Below the pieces are notes generated by a model that worked only from the letters and a program-made list of their open reading frames with translations, did not search any database and had not been told where the DNA came from. A stretch of 64,000 nt of DNA, taken from contig CP133187.1 in assembly GCA_030913685.1 (NCBI GenBank), positions 1,513,501 through 1,577,500 on the forward strand, given 5' to 3'. Shown piece by piece: positions 35,099-44,252 of this stretch; the first letter of the stretch is position 1, and each line of letters begins with the position of its first letter. Made by a program: the position numbers and the translations under genes. This stretch comes from Oscillospiraceae bacterium MB24-C1 (GTDB lineage Bacteria; Bacillota; Clostridia; Oscillospirales; Ruminococcaceae).

Positions 35099-35796
35099 GA
35101 AAGCACCTCACCGATAGGCGCGCAGAGCACCAGCTCTGCGGCGTCATCCAATCGGGTAGCGTCGCGGTTAATCAGCACGATTTTACCGCGAACATAATTG
35201 AGCAGGCCCGCCGCCGGATAGACCGCCAGACTCGTTCCGCCCACAATGACCAGATCAGCCGACCGCAGCTCAGACACTGCCCGCTCGACGGTATCGGTGT
35301 CCAGTGCCTCTTCATATAGCACGACATCCGGCTTTATCACACCGCTGCAATCACAGTGGGGTACGCCGGGGCCGCGCATGGCGTTTATTCCATATGCCTT
35401 ACCGCAGGACATACATCGATTGCGCAACATTGAGCCGTGCAATTCCAACACATTTTTGCTGCCGGCCAGCTGGTGGAGCCCGTCAATATTCTGAGTGATG
35501 ACGGCCGCGAGCTTGCCGGCTGCTTCTAATTCGGCAAGCTTTTTGTGCGCCGCATTGGGCTCTATATTGCTGTACATCATTTTGGTCTGATAAAACCTAT
35601 AAAAGTCCTCAGTGTGCCTCATAAAAAAGCTATGGCTTAAAATGGTTTCAGGCGGATAGTTAAACTGCTGATTATATAACCCATCCACGCTTCGAAAATC
35701 CGGTATACCACTTTCAGTCGATACCCCCGCGCCACCGAAAAAGACAACCCTTTGGCTTTGATCGATCAGCTTTTGTAGTTTTCCAAGACCTTTCAT
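35068..35796 (-). CDS. NAD-dependent protein deacylase, sirtuin (Sir2/CobB) family
   Basis: 242 residues from the ATG at 35796 (GGAAGG upstream). NAD-binding GAGVSTESGIPDFRS near 21-35, TQNIDGLH near 112-119, catalytic histidine in ELHGS, and a zinc ribbon of CMSCGKAYG with HCDCSG. The long N-terminal extension of the frame to 36063 overlaps the DUF1653 gene out of frame and is not used. Start is 4 bases after the DUF1653 stop, so the two are translationally linked. Role: removal of acetyl or longer acyl groups from lysines. Confidence 0.92.
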   Translation of the reverse strand: MKGLGKLQKLIDQSQRVVFFGGAGVSTESGIPDFRSVDGLYNQQFNYPPETILSHSFFMRHTEDFYRFYQTKMMYSNIEPNAAHKKLAELEAAGKLAAVITQNIDGLHQLAGSKNVLELHGSMLRNRCMSCGKAYGINAMRGPGVPHCDCSGVIKPDVVLYEEALDTDTVERAVSELRSADLVIVGGTSLAVYPAAGLLNYVRGKIVLINRDATRLDDAAELVLCAPIGEVLSQIQVGTSPR

Positions 35797-35800
35797 ACAT

Positions 35801-36022
35801 TTATTCCTTCCCAATATACTGAAAGCGTGGCTGCGTCTTCCCGCCATGCATAATTGTTTCATGCCACATGCCGGCCGGGCGTACCCAGATGCCGCTTTCG
35901 CCATAAAGCGCCTGATACACGACATAAGGTTCCAGCGTTTCACTGTGGGTGGCGGTATATAACACGCGATATTCATTTCCTTTAAAATGTCGGTAGCGTC
36001 CGACGCGGATGGTCTGTTCCAT
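35801..36022 (-). CDS. DUF1653 family protein
   Basis: 73 residues with the compact DUF1653 pattern: GRYRHFKGNEYRVLYTATHSETLEPYVVYQALYG, then IWVRPAGMWHETI and F at the end. Family function is unknown. GGGGGTCAGCTG stands before the ATG at 36022, giving a moderate ribosome binding site. Directly ahead of the sirtuin gene as a two-gene operon. Confidence 0.88.
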   Translation of the reverse strand: MEQTIRVGRYRHFKGNEYRVLYTATHSETLEPYVVYQALYGESGIWVRPAGMWHETIMHGGKTQPRFQYIGKE

Positions 36023-36154
36023 ACAGCTGACCCCCTATCTGATTTTCTTTTACTATAGCACAAACGCTATTTTCTACAAGGGCTGACAGTTACCCCTTTA
36101 TTATGCTATACTAAAATTTATTAATTTTAACCATGAAACCGGGGTGACCTTTTG

Positions 36155-37318
36155 ATGCTTGAGAAAAGACTATTTCGTGAAAACCCTTACCAGATTGAGT
36201 TTTCGGCAACGGTGCTTTCCTGTGTGCCGCAAGGGGAACATTTTGCCGTGGCGCTCGATGCTACCTGTTTTTACCCCGAGGGGGGCGGGCAACCCGCCGA
36301 CACCGGCATGTTAGGGAATGTAAAGGTGCTGGATGTACACGAAAGGGACGAGGACATCCTACACACCACCGACGCGCCGCTGACCGTCGGCGAAACAGTC
36401 ATTGGCAAAATTGATTGGCTGAAACGCTTTTCGTTAATGCAGCATCACACCGGTGAGCATATTGTTTCCGGCATTGTCCACAAGCTGTTTAAGCTGGATA
36501 ACGTTGGTTTTCATATGGGTAGCGCAATGGTCACCGTCGATTTTAACGGTGAACTTTCGGCTGAACAACTGGCTACCGTCGAGCTTGCCGCTAACCGCAT
36601 TGTGTTTGCCAATATTCCGGTGCAGGAGTACTACCCCGATGCAAGTGCACTGACGGCGCTTAATTACCGCAGCAAAAAGGCCTTATTCGGGAAGGTGCGC
36701 ATCATCACCGTGCCGGATGCCGACTGCTGTGCCTGCTGTGGTACCCATGTGGCAAAAACCGGAGAAATCGGTCTGATCAAGCTGTTGTCTCCCCAGCGTT
36801 ATAAGGGCGGCACACGTGTGGGCATGCTTTGCGGCGAAAGGGCGCTGACCGATTATCGTCAGAAGGATGCTTCGGTTGCGGATATCTCTCACATGCTTTC
36901 GGCTAAACCGATAGAGGTTTCCAAAGCCGTACAGCGGATTCTCAGTGAAGCTGACGCGCTACGCGCCGAGTTGGTCGCAGCAAAGGACAAGCTTTTTACC
37001 GTCCGTCTTGAATCTGTCGACCGTGGCGACGGTCTGTTGTGCCTGTTCGAAGATAATCTTACCCCTAACGAGCTACGCCGGTTTTGTATGCAGTTGATAG
37101 ATCATCGCTCCGGCCCTTGTTTGCTGCTTTGCGGTGACGACGAGAACGGATACCGCTATGCGCTCGGCGTAGCCCAAGGCGATGCACGCACGCTTTCAAA
37201 GGAACTACATCAAACGTTGGGTGGCAAAGGCGGTGGCAACGCACAGGTGGTACAGGGAACCATTGCAACCGACCACACTCGAATCGCTGAATATGTCGCC
37301 ATGAAGCAGGTTTTTTAA
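36155..37318 (+). CDS. alanyl-tRNA editing protein (AlaX-type) with DHHA1 domain
   Basis: 387 residues. N-terminal part resembles the editing domain of alanyl-tRNA synthetase, with zinc motif HHTGEH near 95-101 and CACCGTH near 190; it would hydrolyse mischarged Ser- or Gly-tRNA(Ala). The C-terminal 110 residues form a DHHA1 domain with the GGKGGG stretch close to the end. ATG at 36155 is used; a TTG one codon earlier has the same GGGGTGA. Single gene; a TATACT -10 lies near 36108. Confidence 0.92.
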   Translation: MLEKRLFRENPYQIEFSATVLSCVPQGEHFAVALDATCFYPEGGGQPADTGMLGNVKVLDVHERDEDILHTTDAPLTVGETVIGKIDWLKRFSLMQHHTGEHIVSGIVHKLFKLDNVGFHMGSAMVTVDFNGELSAEQLATVELAANRIVFANIPVQEYYPDASALTALNYRSKKALFGKVRIITVPDADCCACCGTHVAKTGEIGLIKLLSPQRYKGGTRVGMLCGERALTDYRQKDASVADISHMLSAKPIEVSKAVQRILSEADALRAELVAAKDKLFTVRLESVDRGDGLLCLFEDNLTPNELRRFCMQLIDHRSGPCLLLCGDDENGYRYALGVAQGDARTLSKELHQTLGGKGGGNAQVVQGTIATDHTRIAEYVAMKQVF

Positions 37319-37657
37319 GAAGTGGAAATTTTTGCTTCGTCGCAATTCCCAAAGTAATTCGAGTTTTTTCTCGCTTTTCCATCAAAGACACTATTTTTTA
37401 CAAAACGCTAACTTTTCATCTATAAATAGGTGACAAGCCCCCTCTTTTTTGATAGAATTTTTACTGTAATACTAATCTTCGATTAAAAAACTGTATTTTA
37501 GTTGAAGACAGTCGCCTATGCAGTGTTGTTTTATTGCTTTTTAAAGCGAAAATACGTTTTATACAATTCAATTGCTCAAAGTCCTGTTTCATGATTTTGA
37601 GATGGTATTGGTTTGATTTTGTTTCATAACCGTTTAGAGAGTTGAGGTAATGGCGCT
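37319..37657. other. xpt upstream region with promoter and long leader
   Basis: After a promoter at 37430-37458, a leader of about 190 nt runs to xpt. I looked for the purine riboswitch core and did not find it, nor any terminator with a T run in the leader. The leader is AT-rich with small hairpins only. Confidence 0.5.
37430..37458 (+). promoter_or_regulatory. promoter for xpt and the transporter operon
   Basis: GTGACA (37430-37435), 17-bp spacer, TAGAAT (37453-37458). Confidence 0.6.
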
Positions 37658-38230
37658 ATGCAGCTGCTAAAAAATCGTATTCTTAAAGACGGACAGGTAA
37701 AGTCCGGAAACGTCTTAAAGGTGGACAGTTTTTTAAACCATCAAATGGATATCGGACTGTTTGGAGAGATCGGCAAGGAGTTTAAGCGTCGATTTGCCGA
37801 CTGTGATATCAATAAGATTTTGACCATAGAGGCTTCCGGCATAGGAATCGCCTGTATTGTCGCACAGTATTTTAATGTCCCTGTTGTTTTTGCCAAAAAG
37901 AACCCCACCAAGAATATTGCGGGTGAGGTGTATACTAGCCGTGTTGAGTCGTTCACCCATGGAAAGGTGTACGACATTATTGTTTCAAAGCGCTTTTTAA
38001 CAGCAGATGACAAGGTGCTGGTTATCGACGATTTTTTGGCGAATGGTTGTGCACTCAAAGGGCTGATCGAGTTGGTCAACGGCGCGGGCGCGACGCTGGT
38101 GGGTGCCGGAATCGTCATTGAAAAAGGTTTTCAGGAAGGCGGAAAGCTCATTCGCGATATGGGCGTGCGAGTCGAGTCGCTCGCAATTGTCGATGCTATG
38201 GATGATCATGGGATCGTCTTCCGTGATTAA
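37658..38230 (+). CDS. xpt: xanthine phosphoribosyltransferase
   Basis: 190 residues. Converts xanthine and PRPP to XMP in purine salvage. PRPP-binding signature VLVIDDFLANGCAL near 124-137 and the LTIEASGIGIA loop near 54-64 are those of Xpt/PurR-type type I PRTases. GAGG is 10 bases before the ATG at 37658. Followed by a nucleoside-type ABC transporter, so uptake and salvage genes are together. Confidence 0.94.
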   Translation: MQLLKNRILKDGQVKSGNVLKVDSFLNHQMDIGLFGEIGKEFKRRFADCDINKILTIEASGIGIACIVAQYFNVPVVFAKKNPTKNIAGEVYTSRVESFTHGKVYDIIVSKRFLTADDKVLVIDDFLANGCALKGLIELVNGAGATLVGAGIVIEKGFQEGGKLIRDMGVRVESLAIVDAMDDHGIVFRD

Positions 38231-38305
38231 CAGTGTTTGCTCGCGGCATCCGCCGCAGTAATAAAAAAGAACATAGGCTACCATAATTAGGAGGATGAAA
38301 AAGAA

Positions 38306-39445
38306 ATGAAGAAAAGTCTTGCCATTTTGCTGGCTGCCGGCATGTTACTGTTAGGCGCATGCGGCGGTACTCCTGCTTCCAGTCAGGCCGCTCCTGCCGC
38401 CTCTTCCGAGGCTGCGCCCTCTGAAAGCGCACCGGCGAATGCCATCACAAAGGATAACATCAAAATTGGCGTCATTCACATCTCTGACCCCGCTGAAGGC
38501 TCGGGCTATACCTTTACTCATGATCAGGGCATCATCGGCATGCAGACGAATCTCGGTCTGCGCGACGACCAGATCATCCGTAAGATTAACATCAACGACA
38601 GCGACGCGACTGCAATTGAGACCGCGATGCTTGAGTGCATCGAGGAAGGTGCCAACATCATCTTCGCCACTAGCTGGGGCTACATGGATACCTGCGAAGC
38701 GCTGGCTGAAGAATACCCCGATGTGATCTTCTCTCATGGCTCGGGTTATAAGTCCAATGGCAAGAACTTCAATAACTATTTCGGCCGCATTTATCAGGCT
38801 CGTTATCTCGCCGGCATTGCCGCGGGTCTTAAAACTCAGAGCAACAAGATCGGTTATGTCGCCGCTTGGGGCACCGAGAATGGCGAAGTCACCAGTGGCT
38901 TGAACGCTTTTGCAATGGGTGTCAACTCTGTTAACCCCGACTGCGAGGTTTTTGTTAAGACCACCAACAGCTGGTTTGATCCCGAAGGCGAAAAGCAGGC
39001 TGCCGAAGCCTTGATCGCTCTGGGATGCGATGTTATTGGCCAGCACTGCGACACCCCCAACCCCCAGCTTGCCGCTGAGGAAAAAGGCGTCTGGGGCGTT
39101 GGGTACAACTCTGACATGTCCAAGGATGCGCCCAAAGCTGTTTTGACCAGCGCTGTCTGGAACTGGAGCACCTATTACTCCTGGGCGGTTGAGCACGTCC
39201 TCAACGGCACCTGGACCGGTGAAAATTACTATGGTGGACTGCCCGAGGGCTTTGTTGACATCACCGCACTTTCTGACCTGTGTGCCGAGGGCACCGTGGA
39301 GAAGATTGAAGAAGCCCGCCAGAAAATTGGCTCCGGCGACTGGGATGTATTCGATGGTGAAATTGAGGGCAATGACGGCCAAATGCACACCAGCGAGTAT
39401 TATAGCGACGTCAACTGGTACTTCAAGAACATTGTTGTAAAGTAA
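38306..39445 (+). CDS. BMP-family substrate-binding lipoprotein of a nucleoside ABC transporter
   Basis: 379 residues; AGGAGG before the ATG. Lipoprotein signal ends LLLGAC with lipid cysteine C19, followed by an alanine/serine/proline linker and a Bmp/PnrA-like domain from about residue 50 (IKIGVIHISDPAEGSGYTFTHDQG). Family members bind purine nucleosides outside the membrane. Neighbour genes supply the ATPase and two permeases. Two hairpins after it may cut transcription so that the binding protein is made in excess. Confidence 0.93.
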   Translation: MKKSLAILLAAGMLLLGACGGTPASSQAAPAASSEAAPSESAPANAITKDNIKIGVIHISDPAEGSGYTFTHDQGIIGMQTNLGLRDDQIIRKININDSDATAIETAMLECIEEGANIIFATSWGYMDTCEALAEEYPDVIFSHGSGYKSNGKNFNNYFGRIYQARYLAGIAAGLKTQSNKIGYVAAWGTENGEVTSGLNAFAMGVNSVNPDCEVFVKTTNSWFDPEGEKQAAEALIALGCDVIGQHCDTPNPQLAAEEKGVWGVGYNSDMSKDAPKAVLTSAVWNWSTYYSWAVEHVLNGTWTGENYYGGLPEGFVDITALSDLCAEGTVEKIEEARQKIGSGDWDVFDGEIEGNDGQMHTSEYYSDVNWYFKNIVVK

Positions 39446-39476
39446 CTGCTGCACCGCCAAACACAACGATTTAGGC

Positions 39477-39506
39477 CGGGGCGGTCATTCAAAAATGACC
39501 GCCCCG
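39477..39506 (+). terminator. hairpin 1 between binding protein and ATPase genes
   Basis: Perfect 13-bp stem (39477-39489 with 39494-39506); T-rich sequence starts only several bases later. Confidence 0.7.
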
Positions 39507-39525
39507 CTCTTGATTTTATTTGTTG

Positions 39526-39558
39526 AAAAGCGCCGCCGGATTAACCGACGGCACTTTT
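39526..39558 (+). terminator. hairpin 2 between binding protein and ATPase genes
   Basis: 14-bp stem with two mismatches (39526-39539 with 39545-39558) whose right arm ends CTTTT, 35 bases before the ATPase start. Probably a partial terminator. Confidence 0.65.
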
Positions 39559-39593
39559 GAGTGAATAATTTATTTTTACAGAGGGGTGATCAC

Positions 39594-41126
39594 GTGGAAG
39601 CGTCTTCTCAGTCCCACTTCGCAATTGAATGCAAACAAATAACCAAACGCTTTGGCAGCGTGCTGGCCAATGATGGTATCGATCTTGCGGTAAATCACGG
39701 CGAGGTTTTAGCACTTCTAGGCGAAAATGGATCGGGTAAAACTACTTTGATGAACATGCTCTCGGGCATTTATCGCCCCGATTCCGGTGCCATTTCAGTG
39801 AATGGTCAGGAGGTAACGATCAACTCACCGGTGGATGCGATGAAGCTTGGCATAGGCATGATTCATCAGCACTTTAAGCTGGTCGAAATATTTTCGGCGA
39901 TGGATAATATCGTTCTGGGCACCGCTGAAAAGCTGTTGCCGCCAAAACAATTGCGCCGTAAAATTGAGGAAATTTGCAGTGCCTTTGGATTAGAAATTGA
40001 CCCCTTAAAGCGGGTATGCGACATGTCGGTCAGTGAAAAGCAAACCGTCGAAATTGTCAAAGTACTTTACCGCGGCGCACAAATTCTGATTCTAGATGAG
40101 CCGACCGCCGTGCTCACCCCGCAGGAAACCAACCGGCTTTTCGCCATTCTGCGGCGGATGAAACAACAGGGCTGCGCCATTATCATCATCACCCATAAGC
40201 TAAACGAAGTGCTCGAGATTTCTGACCGGGTCACCATCCTGCGCAAGGGCAAGAGCATCGATACTGTCGTCACTGGCGAGACAAGCCAGGCACAGCTGAC
40301 CGAACTGATGGTCGGCCGACCGGTCAGCCTTGAAATCGACCGGCCCGAGGCCCACTCACCAAAGCCTATTTTGAAGGTTGTGGATCTCACGGTGCCCACC
40401 GCCGATGGTAGCGTGGCTATAGATGACATTTCGTTTGAGATTCGAACCGGCGAGATTCTCGGCGTGGCGGGCGTGGCCGGCAGCGGACAAAAGGAGCTGT
40501 GCGAAGCAATTGCCGGCCTGTTAAAGCCAAAAAAGGGCGCTATTTTATACAAAAAGGAAAATATCGTCGGTAAATCACCATCTGAAATCATTGCGCTGGG
40601 CATCAGCATGAGCTTTGTGCCTGAAGATCGCCTGGGCATGGGGTTGGTTGCCTCCATGGGTATGGTGGACAATATGCTACTTAAATCTTATCACACCAAC
40701 GGCGGCATCTTTGTCGACCGCAAACCCGCCAGAGCGCTGGCTGAACAGCTGATCAAAAAGCTTTCGATCGTGACGCCCGGCGTCGATACCCCGGTGCGGC
40801 TCTTAAGCGGCGGAAATGTTCAAAAGGTTCTTTTGGGACGTGAGATTGAATCGTCACCCAACCTACTTATCACCGCTTATCCGGTGCGCGGACTGGATAT
40901 CAACTCCTCTTACACCGTATACGATCTGCTTAATGAGCAAAAGCGCCGCAACGTGGCGGTTATGTATATTGGCGAAGATTTGGATGTGCTACTCGAGCTT
41001 TCTGACCGGATTATGGTGCTGTGCCACGGCAAGATCACAGGCATTGTGGATGCACGCTCCGCTACCAAGGAGCAGCTCGGCCTGATGATGACGGGGGCTA
41101 CACCCCAGGAAGGAGGCGACGCCTGA
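39594..41126 (+). CDS. ABC transporter ATPase, double-domain sugar/nucleoside type
   Basis: 510 residues from the GTG at 39594 (AGAGGGG 7 bases upstream; a GTG at 39561 falls inside hairpin sequence and is rejected). First ATPase domain is complete: Walker A GENGSGKT, signature VSEKQTVEI and LILDEPTAVLTPQE. The second domain has the degenerate GVAGSGQKEL loop and signature LLSGGNVQK usual in the BmpB/YufO/RbsA-like class. Stop overlaps the next start (TGATG). Confidence 0.94.
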   Translation: MEASSQSHFAIECKQITKRFGSVLANDGIDLAVNHGEVLALLGENGSGKTTLMNMLSGIYRPDSGAISVNGQEVTINSPVDAMKLGIGMIHQHFKLVEIFSAMDNIVLGTAEKLLPPKQLRRKIEEICSAFGLEIDPLKRVCDMSVSEKQTVEIVKVLYRGAQILILDEPTAVLTPQETNRLFAILRRMKQQGCAIIIITHKLNEVLEISDRVTILRKGKSIDTVVTGETSQAQLTELMVGRPVSLEIDRPEAHSPKPILKVVDLTVPTADGSVAIDDISFEIRTGEILGVAGVAGSGQKELCEAIAGLLKPKKGAILYKKENIVGKSPSEIIALGISMSFVPEDRLGMGLVASMGMVDNMLLKSYHTNGGIFVDRKPARALAEQLIKKLSIVTPGVDTPVRLLSGGNVQKVLLGREIESSPNLLITAYPVRGLDINSSYTVYDLLNEQKRRNVAVMYIGEDLDVLLELSDRIMVLCHGKITGIVDARSATKEQLGLMMTGATPQEGGDA

Positions 41127-42220
41127 TGCAAAAGATCGGCAACGGTAATCACGACCCGTTAATCCGCATTGTCAAGCGCGCCGAAAAAACCCGCAGCCAA
41201 ATTCTCCTGCTGCGGCTGCAAGCTGTATTGATCTCGCTGGTTGCAGGCGGTGTGTTTATTTTGGCCATTGGCTACAACCCCATGGAGATTTACGGCACCA
41301 TTCTTTCGGGAGCATTTCGCAGCAAGATGGCAATTCAGGCCACCGTGAAATACGCCATTCCACTTACCATTTCATCGCTGGGTGTCACGCTTGCTTTCAA
41401 AATGAAATTCTGGAATATCGGCGCCGAGGGGCAGATCATCGCGGGCGCTATCTGCGCGTCTTATTTTGCGCTGTTTCATGCTGACTGGAACCATTGGCTA
41501 TTGATTGCCGTCATGTTTTTGGCAGGCCTCATCGGTGGTGGGCTATGGGGGCTGATACCTGCCTTTTTCAAAGTTAAATTTGATACCAACGAGACGCTAT
41601 TTACCCTGATGCTCAACTATATTGCATTACACATCGTCTCTTACCTGCGCGACGGTCCGTGGAAGGACCCAGGCGCGGCTGGCTTTGCTAAAATTGCACG
41701 GTTTAATAAAAACGCCGCACTGGATAAGGTTTTCGGCATACATATCGGTTGGATGGTTGCGCTGGCGCTTGTGATCATTGTCTATATCTATCTCAGTCGC
41801 ACCAAACAAGGCTATGAGATCAGTGTCGTAGGTGAAAGTCAGGAAACTGCACGTTACGCCGGCATGAACGTCAAAAGGGTTATTTTGCGCACCATGTTTT
41901 TCTCGGGTGCAATCGGTGGCATTTGCGGTATGGTACAGGCCACCGGCTCAGACATCACGCTAACTACTTCCGTCGCCGGAGGCGTAGGCTTCACCGCTAT
42001 CATTGTCGCATGGCTCGCGCAATTAAACCCCTTTGTCATTTTAATTGTATCGTCTCTCTTTTCAATTCTGGAAAAAGGCTCCGGTGTCGTGCAATCTACC
42101 TTTGGCCTTTCCACGGATTGTGCTGACGTTTTACAGGGCATCATTTTGTTTTTTATCTTAGGGTGCGAGTTCTTCATCCGCTACACCTTTTCGATCCGCA
42201 AGAAAGGAGGGGAAAAGTAA
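41126..42220 (+). CDS. ABC transporter permease (nucleoside type), subunit 1
   Basis: 364 residues, about ten membrane segments after a basic cytoplasmic N-terminus. KMKFWNIGAEGQII near 94-107 is the conserved loop of BPD_transp_2 nucleoside permeases. Start ATG overlaps the ATPase stop by one base; GGAGG lies just upstream within the ATPase gene. Forms the membrane channel with the next gene product. Confidence 0.93.
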   Translation: MQKIGNGNHDPLIRIVKRAEKTRSQILLLRLQAVLISLVAGGVFILAIGYNPMEIYGTILSGAFRSKMAIQATVKYAIPLTISSLGVTLAFKMKFWNIGAEGQIIAGAICASYFALFHADWNHWLLIAVMFLAGLIGGGLWGLIPAFFKVKFDTNETLFTLMLNYIALHIVSYLRDGPWKDPGAAGFAKIARFNKNAALDKVFGIHIGWMVALALVIIVYIYLSRTKQGYEISVVGESQETARYAGMNVKRVILRTMFFSGAIGGICGMVQATGSDITLTTSVAGGVGFTAIIVAWLAQLNPFVILIVSSLFSILEKGSGVVQSTFGLSTDCADVLQGIILFFILGCEFFIRYTFSIRKKGGEK

Positions 42221-43176
42221 TGGACATGCTGATTAAATTCCTTGTCGCCGCCGTACTGGCGGGCACACCCCTGCTATTTGGCACCGTCGGCGAAATTTTA
42301 AGTGAGCGTGTCGGCCACCTAAACCTTGGCGTAGAGGGTATGATGTCCATTGGCGCGTGCGCGGGCTTTATGACCGGTTATTACACTAATAATTTTATAT
42401 TAGCCATTCTGGCCGCTTTTTTGGGTGGCGCCCTCTCGGCGCTGATTTACGCCGTGCTCACCGTCACCTTTTTTGCAAACCAAAATGTCACGGGGCTGAC
42501 GTTAACGATTTTCGGCATTGGACTTTCAAACTTTGTGGGTGTATTGATGATCAGTCGCTCGGCGGATAAGACCTTAAAGCTGCCAGAGACGATTACCGCC
42601 CAAATGCGCGGCATCGATTTTGCGGGGCTGGGCAAACTGCCGGTCGTCGGTGAGCTGTTGTTTTCATATAATCCGTTTGTTTATTTGGGCATTGTAATTG
42701 CCATTGCAACAGGATATTACCTACAACGAACCAAAACTGGCCTCAACGTCCGCGCCATCGGTGAAAATCCGGCGGCAGCCGACGCGGCGGGCATCAATGT
42801 CACGGTGCTTAAATATGTCAATATCGTCGTCGGTGGTGGCATCTGCGGCATCGGTGGGGCATATTGCTCAATGATCATCAACAGTGGTGTCTGGATAAGC
42901 GATAACGTTGGCGGCCTCGGCTGGATCGCCGTGGCGCTGGTCATCTTCGCGGGCTGGAAGCCGGTGAACGCCCTTTATGGCTCGTTTATATTTGGCGCAC
43001 TGCGTGTGCTTAAATATTACGCAGCAAAGAGCCTGTTCCCCTTTCCAAACGCATTTTATGATATGCTACCGTTCTTGATTACAGCACTCGTGCTCATCAT
43101 CAGCTCAGTGCGGAAAAGCAGCGGCGCGCACATTCCCGCCAGCTTGGGGCTTAATTACTTCCGCGAGGAGCGGTAA
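42220..43176 (+). CDS. ABC transporter permease (nucleoside type), subunit 2
   Basis: 318 residues. LSERVGHLNLGVEGMMSIGA near 24-44 marks the second permease of the pair, and RAIGENPAAADAAGINV is the cytoplasmic coupling loop. Start overlaps the stop of permease 1 (TAATG), with AAAGGAGG upstream. Last gene of the xpt-linked transporter operon. Confidence 0.93.
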   Translation: MDMLIKFLVAAVLAGTPLLFGTVGEILSERVGHLNLGVEGMMSIGACAGFMTGYYTNNFILAILAAFLGGALSALIYAVLTVTFFANQNVTGLTLTIFGIGLSNFVGVLMISRSADKTLKLPETITAQMRGIDFAGLGKLPVVGELLFSYNPFVYLGIVIAIATGYYLQRTKTGLNVRAIGENPAAADAAGINVTVLKYVNIVVGGGICGIGGAYCSMIINSGVWISDNVGGLGWIAVALVIFAGWKPVNALYGSFIFGALRVLKYYAAKSLFPFPNAFYDMLPFLITALVLIISSVRKSSGAHIPASLGLNYFREER

Positions 43177-43222
43177 GCTTTCTGCTCAGTCTACTCCTTT
43201 TAAGTAAAATAACTTAACAGCT

Positions 43223-43258
43223 AGGGGCGGCATCGTGAAAACGATGCCGCCCCTTTAA
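43223..43258 (+). terminator. terminator after the nucleoside transporter operon
   Basis: Perfect 14-bp GC-rich stem (43223-43236 with 43241-43254), GAAA loop, short T tail. Confidence 0.85.
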
Positions 43259-43288
43259 CGCGTTGCAAATCTTATGGCGCCAACTGAT

Positions 43289-44101
43289 TTAATTGTTTCC
43301 ACAGCAGATCAACGAACCCGAAACCACCAACGCGTAGAGTGTCAGTGCCGCGATGATTAATATTTGTAGCACAGGCGGGCCAGAAATATCGCCGCCCAAT
43401 ACCATCATCCCAGCTAACTGTCCGACGATCAGAACCAGCCCAAAGTGAGCTGCGAGCAAGCCCCAGAGTACGCAAATTCGCCGACTTTTTGGGATACCAG
43501 CCATGCAGCGGGTATTCGCCAGCAAAAACAGTGTGGCAAACACGAGATACATCGTCTCGATAAACTGGTCAGAAACTGTATTAACCTGCCGGAACGAAAT
43601 ATAACGTTCCACCATGCTAATGGCCTGCCAGATCACCATTGGAAGCGCCAGCATGCCTTGAATGCCAGAACGCTTAAACCCACTATAAAAGCAAAAGGCC
43701 AGATACAAAAAGGCCATACCGGCCACCAGACCCAAAACATTCTCAATAATCAACAACCATCTAGGCAAACGGTTGATAACAAGTTCCGCCGGGTCTATTG
43801 CCAGCGCTGTCATCAGCTTTGGAACGCTAGTTGCCGCAATAGTTGACCCTAATACAGCCGCTGCCAGCTCAAGCGGCCGATTGCCCCTAAGTGTCGCAGT
43901 GTCTGCTCCATCTGCCCGTAGTGTACTCACGGTCACCGCCAAGGTGGTTAACAACACCACCGTCGCAAAGCCGTAAACCAACAAACCGCCGCCCAAATAA
44001 AATCCGCTTTCGGTATCAATGTATAATGTCTTCAACAGAATGCGCAGCAAAGCGGCTATCAATGTCCCACCTAAAAATATCTTGATGCTCTTTTTATACA
44101 A
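43289..44101 (-). CDS. multi-pass membrane protein of unknown function
   Basis: 270 residues with seven or eight hydrophobic segments spread over the whole length; no cofactor or catalytic motif seen, and I do not recognise the family. The start is uncertain: the frame opens with TTG at 44101, AAAGG lies 13 bases away, and no in-frame ATG is close. A promoter at 44199-44227 faces this gene and carries an 11-bp inverted repeat. Divergent from spoIID. Confidence 0.7.
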   Translation of the reverse strand: MYKKSIKIFLGGTLIAALLRILLKTLYIDTESGFYLGGGLLVYGFATVVLLTTLAVTVSTLRADGADTATLRGNRPLELAAAVLGSTIAATSVPKLMTALAIDPAELVINRLPRWLLIIENVLGLVAGMAFLYLAFCFYSGFKRSGIQGMLALPMVIWQAISMVERYISFRQVNTVSDQFIETMYLVFATLFLLANTRCMAGIPKSRRICVLWGLLAAHFGLVLIVGQLAGMMVLGGDISGPPVLQILIIAALTLYALVVSGSLICCGNN

Positions 44102-44185
44102 ACGCTTTTCATCGCCTTTCTTTTGCGCAGCTTTGATTCGGGGCCAAAGAGGTCAAAACATATTTACCGGCCTGTCCGCATAAGC

Positions 44186-44220
44186 TGACAATAGGAATAT
44201 TTTATCCCATCCTATTGTCA
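44186..44220. promoter_or_regulatory. 11-bp inverted repeat over a divergent promoter region
   Basis: TGACAATAGGA (44186-44196) and TCCTATTGTCA (44210-44220) are perfect complements around 13 bases that include the -10 box of the minus-strand promoter. Looks like an operator for a dimeric regulator. Confidence 0.6.
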
Positions 44221-44227
44221 AAGTCAA
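44199..44227 (-). promoter_or_regulatory. promoter of the 43289 membrane-protein gene
   Basis: TTGACT (44222-44227), 17-bp spacer, TAAAAT (44199-44204). Confidence 0.68.
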
Positions 44228-44252
44228 TAAAGCCAAAAGAAAGGGATGTCCT

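Noticed and set aside
35797-36063. 89-residue N-terminal extension of the sirtuin
   Set aside because: It is an out-of-frame reading of the DUF1653 gene; GGAAGG supports the start at 35796.
39561-39593. upstream GTG start for the transporter ATPase
   Set aside because: No Shine-Dalgarno; the codons belong to the tail of a hairpin, and a well-placed GTG follows at 39594.
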